Origin: Laburnicola sp. R22_1
Lineage: Eukaryota; Ascomycota; Dothideomycetes; Pleosporales; Didymosphaeriaceae
NCBI GenBank assembly: GCA_014281115.1
Contig: JACONQ010000013.1
Span: forward strand, 1 to 64,000
Reading direction: 5' to 3'
DNA: 64,000 nt
Position 1 is the first letter of the stretch, and every line of letters begins with the position of its first letter. The translations under genes and the position numbers were made by a program. Positions 1 to 11,482 of this stretch are shown in pieces. The notes beneath the pieces were generated by a model. The model did not search any database and was not told the origin of the DNA. It saw nothing but the letters and a program-made list of their open reading frames with translations.

Positions 1-46
1 ACGTATTGCTAAGGTTAAAAGGATTCATTCCCACGGTAACACCAGA
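1..46 (+). other. Untrimmed Oxford Nanopore native adapter and barcode 07 (not genomic)
   Basis: Bases 1-10 (ACGTATTGCT) match the 3' end of the ONT native adapter, 11-18 (AAGGTTAA) the barcode 5' flank, 19-42 the 24-base native barcode 07 (starts AAGGATTC, ends GTAACAC), and 43-45 (CAG) the start of the 3' flank CAGCACCT. The match is from memory of the kit sequences and is exact over 42 bases. It sits exactly where a library molecule ending at a chromosome tip would carry its adapter. It is a sequencing artefact and should be trimmed. Confidence 0.95.
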
Positions 47-197
47 CCCTAACCCTAACCCTAACCCTAACCCTAACCCTAACCCTAACCCTAACCCTAA
101 CCCTAACCCTAACCCTAACCCTAACCCTAACCCTAACCCTAACCCTAACCCTAACCCTAACCCTAACCCTAACCCTAACCCTAACCCTAACCCTAAC
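47..197 (+). repeat. Telomere, 25 perfect CCCTAA units
   Basis: Bases 47-196 are 25 uninterrupted copies of CCCTAA, the C-rich strand of the TTAGGG repeat used by most filamentous fungi, in the orientation expected for a left chromosome end. One more C (197) precedes unique sequence. With the library adapter directly outside, this is a real terminus and not an interstitial array. The tract passes straight into the coding remnant of a telomere-linked helicase with no subtelomeric spacer. Confidence 0.97.
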
Positions 198-1942
198 GCA
201 CTAATAGGCTATTATACTTCTTACGTATAATAGACTAGTTTAATAACGCGATGTAAAACTCTAAATACGCTTTCTAGAGTCTTAATAACTTCTTAGGCTT
301 ACTAGACTTAGCACCTTCTGCCTAACTCTACTTCTTCCTATCTTCTCCCTTTTTTATTGCCTTATTTCCGTCCTCTGTCTTCTTTTTTATTATCTCCTTA
401 TTTATATCTTCTGTCTCTTCCTTTGTATCTTCTTTGTCTACCTTCCCTCTCTCTATTCCCCTTTCTGCCCATTAGACTAACGCCTTTTATGCCTTTTGCT
501 ATTAGCGTGTAAACTAGTACTTTGGGTTCTTTTACACATACTTCTTTTACGTGCGTGTAAAAAATATTAATATCTACTACTATAGCTATATATGCTTAAT
601 AATAGCATTCTTGTCTATGTATAGCTATAATGGCTAGAACCGTGTCTAGTGCTTTTTTATTTAAATGGCCTCTAACCGTACAAACACGCTAATTCGGTTA
701 ATTATAGACGCCTGGCTAAACTGCGCTAACCTATCTATGGCTGCCCAAATCGCTGCTTCTATCGGCTCTATCACCTTATCTTTTCTAGGGTTAGCGTTAG
801 CAATAGGCTCTTTAACGCACGCTAATAAATTAGGCCTCTTTATACCTACTAAATATAGCAGCCACTGCGTTCGCTCTAGCCACAGGTTTACTTTATCCCT
901 CTTGCCGTCCTAGATAGTGTTCTACGCCCGCTTTTTAATATTCTCCTACACCCTAGTTATCTCTTCTTCTACTCGCGCCCATGCGGCCTTGCTATTAATA
1001 GGAACGGGTTCTAGACTGCCTACTAGACCTTTATTAGGTACGTGCACTTAGAAATACTATAAACTATAGTGGCTACTAAATAATTACTAGTAATACACAC
1101 GCGTGTATCTCTATTCTATTTGCGCTTGTAATTCCTTCTCCTTAATTTAACTTAGTTGCCCGCGCTTCTTTCCTACTAACTATCCTTAGTAGTCTTTATG
1201 CTAATGTTTCTTTATACTCTTAATACTTTATAATACCTACTAATACTATTTTAAATTTAACTAGCATAATAACCCATTTATATATATAGGCAACTAGAAA
1301 TGCGGTGCTATAATCTAGCTTAGCGGCACGAACTTACTAGAATACTATATAATGCCTGCCTAGCTATAGACCTCTAATTATATGTTACTAGCGTCTTTGT
1401 GTTTAATTTTATACTGCTCCTACAAATAGCCCTTAATCTAATCTAGCTATACTATATACTAGCACTTCTTATATATAGCTACCTAGTACTCTGCCAAATA
1501 GTTAAAATATTAACACGCTATACTTACTCTGGCCATACTAACACGCTAGATTAATCTGCCCTAAACGTACTATTTAACTTGCTAAATATATCTCTCTCTT
1601 TGCCTTAATTATAGTGGCTAGGCTTTGCGTTTCGCTTAGTCCTAACTTCGGTGGTACACTACTAATCTTCTTATTAATATAACCCTAACCTATAACACCT
1701 CTTATGCCTATACTCTACTACGCAAGTTAGGTTTCTATAAATCCTATAGATAGTGCAGCTTATTAGTATAAAAAACATATCTAAGTTTAGAGCAAATCTA
1801 CTAATAGAAACTAAATCTACTCTACCTATAAAATAATAATCTACTATACCCCCTAATCTTAGAAATACACGCCGTACGCGTAGTTTATATTACTAACAAA
1901 GTAATCTACTCTTATAATAGTAGATTTAGCGCCCTAGGTTAG
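198..1942 (-). pseudogene. Telomere-linked RecQ-like helicase (TLH), copy 1, 5' part only, truncated by telomere
   Basis: Read on the minus strand from about 1500 down to 198, the frame spells the N-terminal half of the fungal telomere-linked helicase family: a segment with DKRYTRV-like and SLEPVPINS text near 1000-1150, then ARVEEEI, WLERTQWLLYLVG and EAAIWAAIDRLAQFSQAS between about 990 and 690, then an acidic linker, ending at SPLV where the telomere begins. The helicase core is absent because the chromosome end cuts the gene there. Many TAG/TAA codons stand where the family has Trp or Gln, as RIP would produce. This copy shows fewer such changes than copies 2-4 over the shared part. The proximal edge at 1942 is shared with copies 3 and 4. 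Direction is toward the telomere. Inactive. Confidence 0.85.
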
Positions 1943-3230
1943 AATTCTCGTATTAAAAATAGCGAAAAAATATAGTGTACTAGACACTACGTTAAGAAGG
2001 ATACACTGGGGTAAAAACGTGCTAATAAAAAAGCAACAACTCTAATAGTAAAAACTTACCCCTTAATAAGAACTAGAGCTTATAAGCTATATAAAAAAGC
2101 TTATAGACTGTTATCTACTACTTATAAGAGAGATACTATAGAATTTTGCTTTATTAATTGCAAAAACTAACGGCGAACAACTAGTAGAAAAAAGCTAGGT
2201 TATTCGATTTATTAACTATTATAATATTAAAATCATCCCCTATTAGGTTACTAGAATGGATCGCGCGCGCTACTAAGCTAATTTAGGGGCTAAATATAAG
2301 TAATTCTTTTAACTTCTGCTAGAGAAAATAGAGGAGTATAATATAGAGCCTTGTTATACGTATAATATAAATAAGAAGGGCTTTCTTATAGGAGTAATTA
2401 AAAGAAGTAAAAGGATCTTTAGTAAAGCTATATAGGACCGCGGGGAAGTGAAATTAGCCCTCTAAAATAGTAATAGAGAGTAGATAACTATCCTAGCTTG
2501 TGTCTGCGCTAATAGAACTGCGTTGCCACTAGGGCTACTATTTATAGCTACTAATAACGCTTTCTAATTAGTCTGGGTAGAGGATATTAAGGCTGGGAAG
2601 TATAAGGTATTTGTTACTATATCTCCTAATAGATAGACTAATAACAATATAGGCCTTGTGTGGCTTAAGTAGGTCTTTAATTAGTACACAAAAGCGAAAG
2701 CTCGTTAATTCTACTAACTACTAATTGTAGATAGCCATGGGTCCCATATAATAAGAGAGTTTATTAACTACTATAACTATAATTAAATTCTTCTTATAAT
2801 ATTCTCCCCTTATAGTACCTATACGGTATAGCCCCTTAATATAGTACTCTTTAAGCCTCTCTTATTAGCCTACTTAAAAGCCCTTACTACCTATCTCTAT
2901 AAGGCCTAGGGGCTACTCTTAGTAAAGAAAGAAAAAGGAGAGAGTCGCGGCAAAGAAATAGGCTAAGCAATAACAAAGAATTTAAAAAAAAGAAAACTCT
3001 AAAAAGGCTATATAAACTTTCTAAGAGGGAAAGAGGAAGGCCTTAAAGCCTGCCATAGCGCTAAAAAAAAAGCAACGTGTGGTAGTTGCTAAGAGTAGGA
3101 GGAATAGTAGTAATAAAATAGGGCGTAATCTAGCACCCACAACAACAACGCGCCGTGGCCATAATATTAAACTTTTAGCGAAATTCTAATAGTATATCTT
3201 TTTCGCAGCAATTTATATAGTAATTAAATA
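1943..3230 (+). mobile_element. RIP-degraded Fot1/pogo-like transposase remnant between TLH copies 1 and 2
   Basis: The plus frame running from about 2255 reads a DDE_1 (pogo/Fot1) transposase: YNINKKGFLIGVIKRSKRIF at about 2358-2417 (first catalytic Asp of the usual MDEKGF changed to Asn), then LLIVDSHGSHIIREFINYY near 2720-2775 (second Asp kept) and PLNIVLFKPL near 2835-2865 (third Asp to Asn). The part between the catalytic domain and the basic C-terminal tail appears deleted near 2930. Stops replace Gln and Trp throughout. GCGAAAAA at 1963-1970 and its inverse near 3199-3206 may be the remains of inverted ends, but this is weak. It lies where the 3' end of TLH copy 2 meets the 5' edge of copy 1. 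Confidence 0.75.
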
Positions 3231-3234
3231 AATT

Positions 3235-6200
3235 ATTAGAATATTCTAGCTATTATAGATAGCTTAGTAACGAGGTATTATAAACTATATAATTTAGTTA
3301 GGGTGCGCTATTTGCCAAACCGCGCTAAGTGCTAAACTAATATATTACTATCTTAACTTTCGCCGCGCTATCTTTACTATGATAGCCTCTATATTCTCTT
3401 TTATTAACGCCTTATCTATCTTAACTACCTAATATGTCACGTTTATTTATATTGTCCTTGCTTAGAATATCTTAATCTAATCCCACTTAAAATATATCTG
3501 TTAAAACAACTTACCCTTCTTACTTAGCGGCAACGTTACTATTAACAACACTATTTACGTTTTAGTAGCTACTAACTTGCCTAACTATTGTATCTACTTA
3601 CGGAATATATACCGCTAGTTTAATATAATATAATACTTATTAATTATAATCTAGTCTAACTATCGCGTTACCTATAACTAGTTTAAAAATATTGTAAACT
3701 TCTCTTCTACTACTAACTTAGGTGTTACTAATACTATTGCGACTGCGTTAGATAGACGGCGTCCCTTCTATACTATATATAATATCCTTAATAACTTGCA
3801 CCGCTATATTATATCTTTCTATAACGCAATTAATAGAATTATAATAATAGTAGTTCTACTCTACTCTGTCCACGCCGGCAATATAAATAACAAACTCTTC
3901 CTACTACCTATTAGTATTATGGCTATAATAGAACTCTTGCCTATAATAATAACGTTAATGGCTTCTTTCTACACGCTATAGAACTCTACTATTCTACTTA
4001 TTATCTACTTTAACTACGCTATCGTGTCTATCTTTCTTAATTGCCCCTATTAATTAATTTTTATCTTATCCGCTTCGCTTTTAAACGGCGCTCTCTTCTA
4101 CTTCTTACTTATTATCTTCTCTATATTGGCTTAGAACCCTAAAAATCGATGCCAATCTATACTTAACATTAGGAACTACTATTACTTATCTACTACTACT
4201 CTAGCTTACTCTATAATTTCTCGCGCGTATATTAATTCTATAATATACGCGGTATGTCCTGCCTACTTATTAGTAATTAACGCGCCTATATTCTCCTTAT
4301 TCTACTCCTTATTCTTATCTACCTCTTCTATTCGAAATGCTACAGATCTATATAAAAATCGCCAGCTTATACTAATGGTAATTTTGTGGTATGCAGCAAT
4401 TATTAACTCTTATTCTATCCTAATTTGGCTCTTGCGCTTTAACGCCTCCCGCAACCTCTCTATTATCTACTTGCGTTTATTAGGGTCCGCTGGCCATATA
4501 TATAATAACACGCTCTCCTTTTCCCATACTAACGCCTCTAACTACTACTAGAACGGCAACACTAACTATATATATAATACTACTAACTCGCCTACTTTAT
4601 ACAGTAAATATTAATAAATAATCTTAATATTGGCACTAATATTATATCCCTTATAGTAACGCGTTATAAGTACTACTATGCTATTCTTAATAAATATATT
4701 ATAGTGCCCCTCTTTTATAGTATTACTATGCTAGACGCTTATTATTTCTAGTCTTCTTACTAGCTGTTCGCCTGCAATATGTATTAACACAGCTAACTTT
4801 TTCTAGAACTTAATAATGCGCCCTATATACCGCTTAATAGCCTCTTAGTTTACCCCTAAATATGTTTCTGGCTTTATAAACCTATCCTAGATACTAGTAT
4901 CTCTCTCTACCTACTTAAACAACTACCTCTCTCTATCTATAGATATGCGGGTGCGATGGTCCTTTAAAAAATTCTATCTAGGCTGCTTATTAGTTAGGTT
5001 GTCTCGTATACTCTCCTATAGGACGCTGGGTATAGAATTAGCGACCTTGCTAGTACCGAATATTAACTCCTCTACTAATAACTGCCGACTTTTAGTTGCT
5101 AACCTATACACTATATTATAGAACTAGGCTATATTAAACTATAACCTCTTGTATAATAACTTGTTTCTATCTATTTACTTAATATAGCTGCGTAATATTA
5201 TATTATAATGAATATTTAACCTATACGTTCGCAAATCTAATATTTACTATATAAGTCTATGGCTACCTTATATTATAAACTTATTTATTATCTTTTATAT
5301 AAACTATAAACACCCCTTAGGCTAGTGTGGGCGTAGGCGGCTACTATTGCTCTCGTACGCGCTATTATTATTAAACTTGTCCTTATTCTTATCTAATAGC
5401 TTAGATAACTCTAACGTCTGTTGCACGACTATAAAATGGGCCACTTTAATAACTACTAATAATATTAGCGAATACTACTTAGGGCCCTTCTATCTATCCT
5501 CTTTAACGCCTAATACCGCTAACGCACACACTAATAGGCTATTATACTTTTTATATATAATAGACTAGTTTAATAACGCGATACAAAACTCTAAACACGC
5601 CTTTTAGATTTTTAATAACTTCTTAGACTTGCTACGCTTAGCACCTTTTACCTAATACTACTTCTCCCTAGTGTCTCTCTTCTCTATTAACTTATTTACG
5701 TCCTTTGTTAACTTCTCTATTATCTCCTTATTTTTATTCCCTATCTCTTCTTTTACTTCTTTTTCTTCTTCTTCTTCTTCTTCTTCTTCTTCTTCTTCTT
5801 CTTCTTCTTCTTCTTTTGCCGCCTCCCCCTCTACTTGCCTCTTTGCCTATTAGACTAACGCTTTCTATGCCTTCTACTGCTAGCGCGTAAACTAATATTA
5901 GGGGCTCTTTTATATATGCTCCTTTTGCGTGCGTGCAAAAAATATTAATATCTACTACTATAGCTACGTATACTTAATAATAGCCTTCTTATCTATATAT
6001 AGCTATAATAGCTAGAACCGCGTCTAGTGCTTTTTTATCTAGATTGCCTCTAATTATATAAACACGCTAATATAGTAGATAACAAACGCCTGGCTAAACC
6101 GCGCTAATCTATCTATAGCCGCCCAAATTGCTGCTTTTACTAGCTCTGCCTTCTTATCTTTCCTAGGATTAGCGTTAGTAATAGGCTCTTTAACGCACGC

Positions 6201-7440
6201 TAATAAATTGGGCCTCTTTATATTTACTAAATATAGTAGCCACTATGTCTACTCTAACCATAGGTTTATCTTATCTCTTTCGCTGTCTTAGATAGTATTC
6301 TGCGCCCGCCTCTTAATATTCTTCCACGCCTTAGCTATCTACTTGCCTACCTGTGCCTATACTATATTACTGTCTATAGGTATAGTATTAGGGCCGCCTT
6401 TGCTAGGCTGCCACACCTTAAAATACTACGAACCCTAGCCCTAGATAAAAAATCGCTAGTAATAGACAATTTAGGAACTATTACTAATGCGATCGCATAT
6501 CTTCTTTGCCTCTAATTAACTTAGACGGCCACCTTTATTTGTTAGCAACTAATTATAGGCGTTTCTCTAATAGTTCTTTATTACGCGCTCGCTTCGGAAT
6601 ATTTAATAGCAATACTTTGGCTTAATTTAATATATTAACCTATTTATATACACTAGTAACTACTATATAGGCTTAATAATCTGGCTAGGCACCTCTAATT
6701 CGCTAGTATACTTAATTGACCCGGCTTAGCTACGGACTTTATCTACTATTAATTTGGTCTACTTATATCTAATAGGGTGGGCACGTTATAAATAACTTGC
6801 TACCTAACTAAGAAATACTGCGTACCTACACTCTTAATATATAGGCAATAAATACTTAGCTAAATACTTAAAATAATTATCTATAATAGGTTTTTCTACT
6901 ATAATAGCGACAATAAAATGGCTTGCGGCGAACTAGTGCTAATAATAGGTAACAATAACGGGTATAATAATAGGTTATAGGTGCGCATAAATAGAAAACG
7001 GCTATATATATAAAATATATTAATTCTATAGCCTTATTTACTACGCATACTATATACCGCCCTAGTCTTCTTTATTCTACTATACAACTAAACGCATATT
7101 TAGGTTTCGTGGTTACGACTTATTATCTTAGAACGTCCTCCGACCCTAAATAGTTAACGTTTACTGTATTCTTGCAGCCTTGCTAGCTTAACCCTAACTA
7201 CGAACACTAAACTATAATATCCTTAACTATACGTGTTCTATACGCGAAAATAAGTTGCATAATATAATCTACTATATTAAATAATATATTTAAATTTTAG
7301 CTCTATTAGCCTATAGAAACCTAACAACACCGACCCCTTAAAGTTAATAATATAGAGCCTATATACCTATATCTACGTAGAGAAATAAATATTTTATTAC
7401 TAATAAATCTAAAACAAAAACGATATAAAGGGCTAAATGT
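3235..7440 (-). pseudogene. Telomere-linked RecQ-like helicase (TLH), copy 2, longest copy, lacks helicase C-lobe
   Basis: On the minus strand this reads an almost complete TLH up to the middle of the helicase. Order: N-terminal block (about 6750-6050; related to, but more divergent than, copies 1, 3 and 4), poly-Glu linker (5757-5816), CALAVLGVKED at 5520, RLATKSRQLLVEELIFG near 5105, then the RecQ-type core. The core has a Walker A remnant GSRKSLLFILPA at about 3873-3910, a motif II NKYYIIL at about 3618-3640 where the family has DECHVVL, and motif III as VTLPLSKK near 3520-3545. All four changes in motif II (D-N, E-K, C-Y, H-Y) are G:C to A:T. Similarity stops near 3290, so the second RecA lobe is missing. 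Known TLHs are subtelomeric RecQ helicases; this one is dead. Confidence 0.88.
5757..5816 (-). repeat. GAA microsatellite encoding the acidic linker of TLH copy 2
   Basis: About 18 units of TTC on the plus strand, GAA on the coding minus strand, giving a run of Glu in the linker between the N-terminal block and the SPLVCALAVLG segment. Copies 1 and 3 have an acidic but interrupted linker here, so the run expanded in copy 2 only. The plus-strand Ser or Leu runs are shadows. Confidence 0.8.
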
Positions 7441-7449
7441 TGTTAATAC

Positions 7450-10400
7450 TCTAGGATAGTAGTTCCGCCCTACTCTGCCCACGCTGATAATATAAATAAC
7501 AAACTCTTCCTACTACCTATTAGTATTATAGCTATAATAGGGCTCTCGCCTATAATAATAGCGTTAATGGCTTCTTTCTATACGCTATAGAACTTTGCTA
7601 TCCTACTTATTATTTGCTTTAACTACGCTATCGTGTCTATCTTTCTTAATTACTTCTATTAATTAATTCTTGCCTTGTCTACTTCGCTCTTAAATAGCAC
7701 TCTCTTCTACTTTTTACTCATTATCTTCTTTATATTAGCTTAGAACCCTAAAAATTAATGCCAATTCGTGCTTAACGTCCAGAACTACTATTACTTATCT
7801 ACTACCGCCCTAGCTTACTTTATAATCTCTCGCGCGTATATTAATTCTATAATGTGCGTAGTATATCCTGTCTACTTATTAGTAATCGACGTGCCTATAT
7901 TCTCCTTATTCTACTTCTTATTCTTATCTCCCTCTTTTATTTAAAATGCTGTAGATCCATATAAAAATTGCTAGCTTATACTAATAGCAATCTTGTAGTA
8001 CGCGGCAATTATTAACTTCTATCTTATTCCAATCTAGCTCTTACGCTTTAACGCCTCCTGGAACCTCTCTATTGTCTACTTATGTCTATTAGGGTCCGCC
8101 AGCCATATGTGTAATAATACGCTCTCCTTTTTCCATACTAACGCCTCTAACTACTACTAGAATAGCAACACTAACTATATATACAACACTACTAACTTGC
8201 CTATTTTGCGTAGTAAATATTAATAAATAATCTTAATATTACTACTAATATTATATCCCTTATAGTAACGCGTTATAAACACTACTATGCCGTTCTTAAT
8301 AAATATATTACGGTGCCCCCCTTTTACAATATTGCTATACTAGACGCTTATTATTTCTAGTCCTCTTACTAGCTATCCGCCTGCGATATGCATTAACATA
8401 GCTAACTTTTTCTAGAAATTAATAATACGCCCTATATACTACTTAATAGCCTTTTAGTCTACCTCTAAACGCGTTTCTAGCTTTATAAACCTATTCTAGA
8501 TACTAATATCTCTTCCTACCTACTTAAATAACCACCTCTCTCTATCTATAAATATGCGGGTGCGATAGTCCTTTAAAAAATTCTATCTAGGCCGCTTATT
8601 AGTTGGGTTGTCTCGTATGCTCTCCTATAAGACGCTGAGTATAGGATTAGCGGCCTTACTAGTGCCGAATATTAACTCCTCTACTAATAATCGCCGGCTT
8701 TTAGTCGCTAACCTATATACTATACTATAAAACTAAGCCATATTAAACTATAATCCCTTGTACAACAACTCGTCCCTACCTATCTACTTAATATAGCTAT
8801 ATAATATAGTGTTATAATGGATTTTTAACCTATATGTTTGTAAATCTAATATCTACTATATATGTCTATGGCTGCCTTGTACTATAAACTTATCTATTAT
8901 CTCCTATATAAACTATAGACACCCCTTAGGCTAGCGTAGGCACGAGCGGCTACTATTGCTCTTATACACGCTATTATTATTAAACTCGTTCTTGTTCTTA
9001 TCTAATAGCTTAGATAACTCTAACGCCTATTGCACAACTATAAAATAGGCCACTTTAATAATAGCTATTAATATTAGTAGATACTACTTAGGGCCCTTCT
9101 ACCCATTCTTCTTAACGCCTAATATTGCCAACGCACACACTAATAGGCTATTATACTCCTTACGCGTAATAGACTAGTTTAATAACGTAATATAAAACTC
9201 TAAACACGCTTTTTAGAGTCTTAATAACTTCTTAGGCTTGCTAGACTTAGCACCTTCTGCCTAACTCTACTCCTTTTTATTTTCTCTTTTCTTTATTGCC
9301 TTATCTACGTTTTCTATCTCCTCCTCTATTATCTCCTTATCTATATCTTTCGTCTCTTCCTCTATATCTTCTTTGTCTACCTCTCCCCCCTCTACCCCCC
9401 TTTTTGCCTATTAGACTAACGCCTTTTATACCTTTTGCTATTAGTGTATAAACTAGTACTTTGGGCTCTTTTATATATGCTTCTTTTGCGTGCGTGCAAA
9501 AAATATTAATATTTACTACTATAGCCACGTATACTTAATAATAGCATTCTTGTCTATATATAGCTATAATGGCTAGAACCGCGTCTAGTGCTTCTCTATT
9601 TAAATAGCCTCTAACTACACAAACACGCCAATTTGGTTAATTATAAATGCCTGGCTAAACCGCGCCAACCTATCTATGGCCGCCCAAATTGCTACTTCTA
9701 CTAGCTCTGCTGCCTCGTCTTTTCTAGGATTAGCATTGGCAATAGGCTCTTTAACGCACGCTAATAAATCGGGCCTTTCTATGCCTACTATATATAGTAG
9801 CCACTATGTTTACTTTAGCCATAGGTTTACTTTATTTCTCTTGCTGTTCTAAATAGTGTTCTGCGCTCGTTTTTTAATATTCTTCTATACCCTAGTTATC
9901 TCTTCTCCTACTCGCGCCTATGCGGCCTCGCTATTAATAGAAATAGGTTCTAGGCCGCCTACTAGACCTTTGTTAGGTACGTGTACTTAGAAATACTATA
10001 AACTATAGTGGCTACTAAATAATCGCTAGCAATACACACGCGTGTATCCCTATTTTATCTATGCTTATAATTTCTTCTTCTTAATTTAACTTAGTCGCTC
10101 GCGCTTCTTTTTTACTAACTATTCTTAGTAGTCTTTATGCTAATATTTCTTTATACTTTTAATACTCTATAATACCTACTAATACTATCTTAGATTTAAC
10201 TAGTATAATAATCCGTCTGTATATATAGGCAATTGGGGATGCGACACTATAATCTAGCTTAGCGGCACGAACTTACTAGAGTACTGTATAATGCCTGCCT
10301 AGCTGCGGCCCTCTAATCCTATCTCGCTAGTGTTTTTGTGTTTAATCTTATACTACTCCTATAAATGGCCCTTAATCTAATTTGGCTATATTGCGTACTA

Positions 10401-10880
10401 GCACTTCTTATATATAGCTACCTAGTACTCTGCTAAATAGTTAAAATATTAACACGCTATGCTTGCTCCGGCTATGCTAATACACTAGATTAATCTGCCC
10501 TAAATATACTATTTAACTTGCTAAACATATCTCTCTCTTCGCCTTAATTATAGTGGCTAGGCTTTGTGTTCCGCTTGGTTCTAACTTTAGTAGTACACTA
10601 CCAATCTCCTTATTAATATAACTCTAATCTATAACACCTCTTCTCCCTACACTCTACTACGCAAGTTGGGTTTTTGCAAATCCTATAGATAGTGTAGCTT
10701 ATTAGTGTAGAAAATATGTCTAAGTTTAGAGTAAATCTGCTAATAAAACTAAATCTACTCTACCTATAAAATAATAATCTACCGTACCCCCTACTCTTAG
10801 AAATACACGCCGTACGCGTAGTTTGTATTACTAATAAAGTAATCCACACTTATAATAGTAGATTTAGCGCCCTGGGTTAG
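7450..10880 (-). pseudogene. Telomere-linked RecQ-like helicase (TLH), copy 3, cut in helicase motif I region
   Basis: Minus-strand copy colinear with copy 2 from the N-terminal block (about 10450-9650) through the linker and the SPLVCALAVLG segment (about 9130) to the Walker A region near 7500. Similarity to copy 2 stops at about 7458, immediately after the segment equivalent to LPAW, so the rest of the core is lost and the 5' part of copy 2 follows. Stops at former Trp/Gln codons are frequent. A 63-codon open frame at 9337-9528 is an out-of-frame reading of the acidic linker, not a gene. The 5' edge at 10880 ends in GGGTTAG, as does copy 4. Confidence 0.85.
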
Positions 10881-11482
10881 AGGAAGTAACTACCTTCTTT
10901 CTAACGCCACTGCCCGTTTCTTACCATCTCACTATTTTAAAAAGCTACGCGACGCAGAGGAAGAAGGGGGGAGGAAGGTCCCTTAATTACTAATGCCTAT
11001 CTATACCGCAACCATATATATTATTAATGCTATCGACCTATTAACTATTAATAGCTACCTTAGACAAGCGTCTAAGTAATAATTACGTATCTTACAGATA
11101 TTTTATACGCAACTTATACATAGTTAGGCCCTTATACTTATATTTAAGTTGCGCGTAGCTTACTTTTATATTGCCTAGCGTATAGTTCTACGCTAGCTAG
11201 TAGGGGTTATACTCGCTTTAGCAGTAACTAAGAATACTAACTCTATTCCTAACTTATTACTTTTTACGCGTAATTTATCTATAAACTTTTTATAAATTAT
11301 ATATAATATTGCTATAAGTAACCTATATACTACCTCTAAGTTGTAGCTATTTTTAAGTTTGGGAAGAGCAAAGAAAGGCACTCTAAAAAAGTAAAAAAAG
11401 GCACTTAAGGGTCTGTGCGCGCGCTAAATTCTATAGTGTAAAAGTAAAAAAAGGCAGTCTCTTTTTTTGTGTAATAGAGTAA
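10881..11482. other. Spacer between TLH copies 3 and 4 holding a dispersed repeat
   Basis: The first 250 bases are a dispersed repeat listed separately. The remainder holds no recognisable gene; a 62-codon minus frame (11193-11381) has AT-rich composition and no family signature. Two copies of a short A-rich motif (AAGTAAAAAAAGGCA, near 11389 and 11444) lie just before copy 4. Confidence 0.5.
10882..11132 (+). repeat. Dispersed 250-260 bp repeat, copy 1 of 2 (LTR-like)
   Basis: The stretch from AAGTAACTACCTTCTTTC to TATACATAGTTAGGCCCTTA recurs at 22210-22472 in the same orientation with scattered C/T and G/A differences. The pair flanks 11 kb of AT-rich sequence and the TLH copy 4 fragment. 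It could be a pair of LTRs or two solo LTRs; no clear TG...CA ends, primer site or reverse transcriptase was recognised between them. Confidence 0.6.

Noticed and set aside
6..230. Open frame of repeated Pro-Asn on the plus strand
   Set aside because: It is a translation of the adapter and telomere repeat, not a gene.
665..913. 82-codon plus-strand frame
   Set aside because: Antisense shadow of TLH copy 1; the minus strand reads conserved helicase-family text over the same bases.
5347..5890. Plus-strand frames with Ser and Leu runs
   Set aside because: Produced by the TTC microsatellite and antisense to TLH copy 2.
9337..9528. 63-codon minus-strand frame in TLH copy 3
   Set aside because: Reads the acidic linker in the wrong frame; the TLH frame runs beside it.
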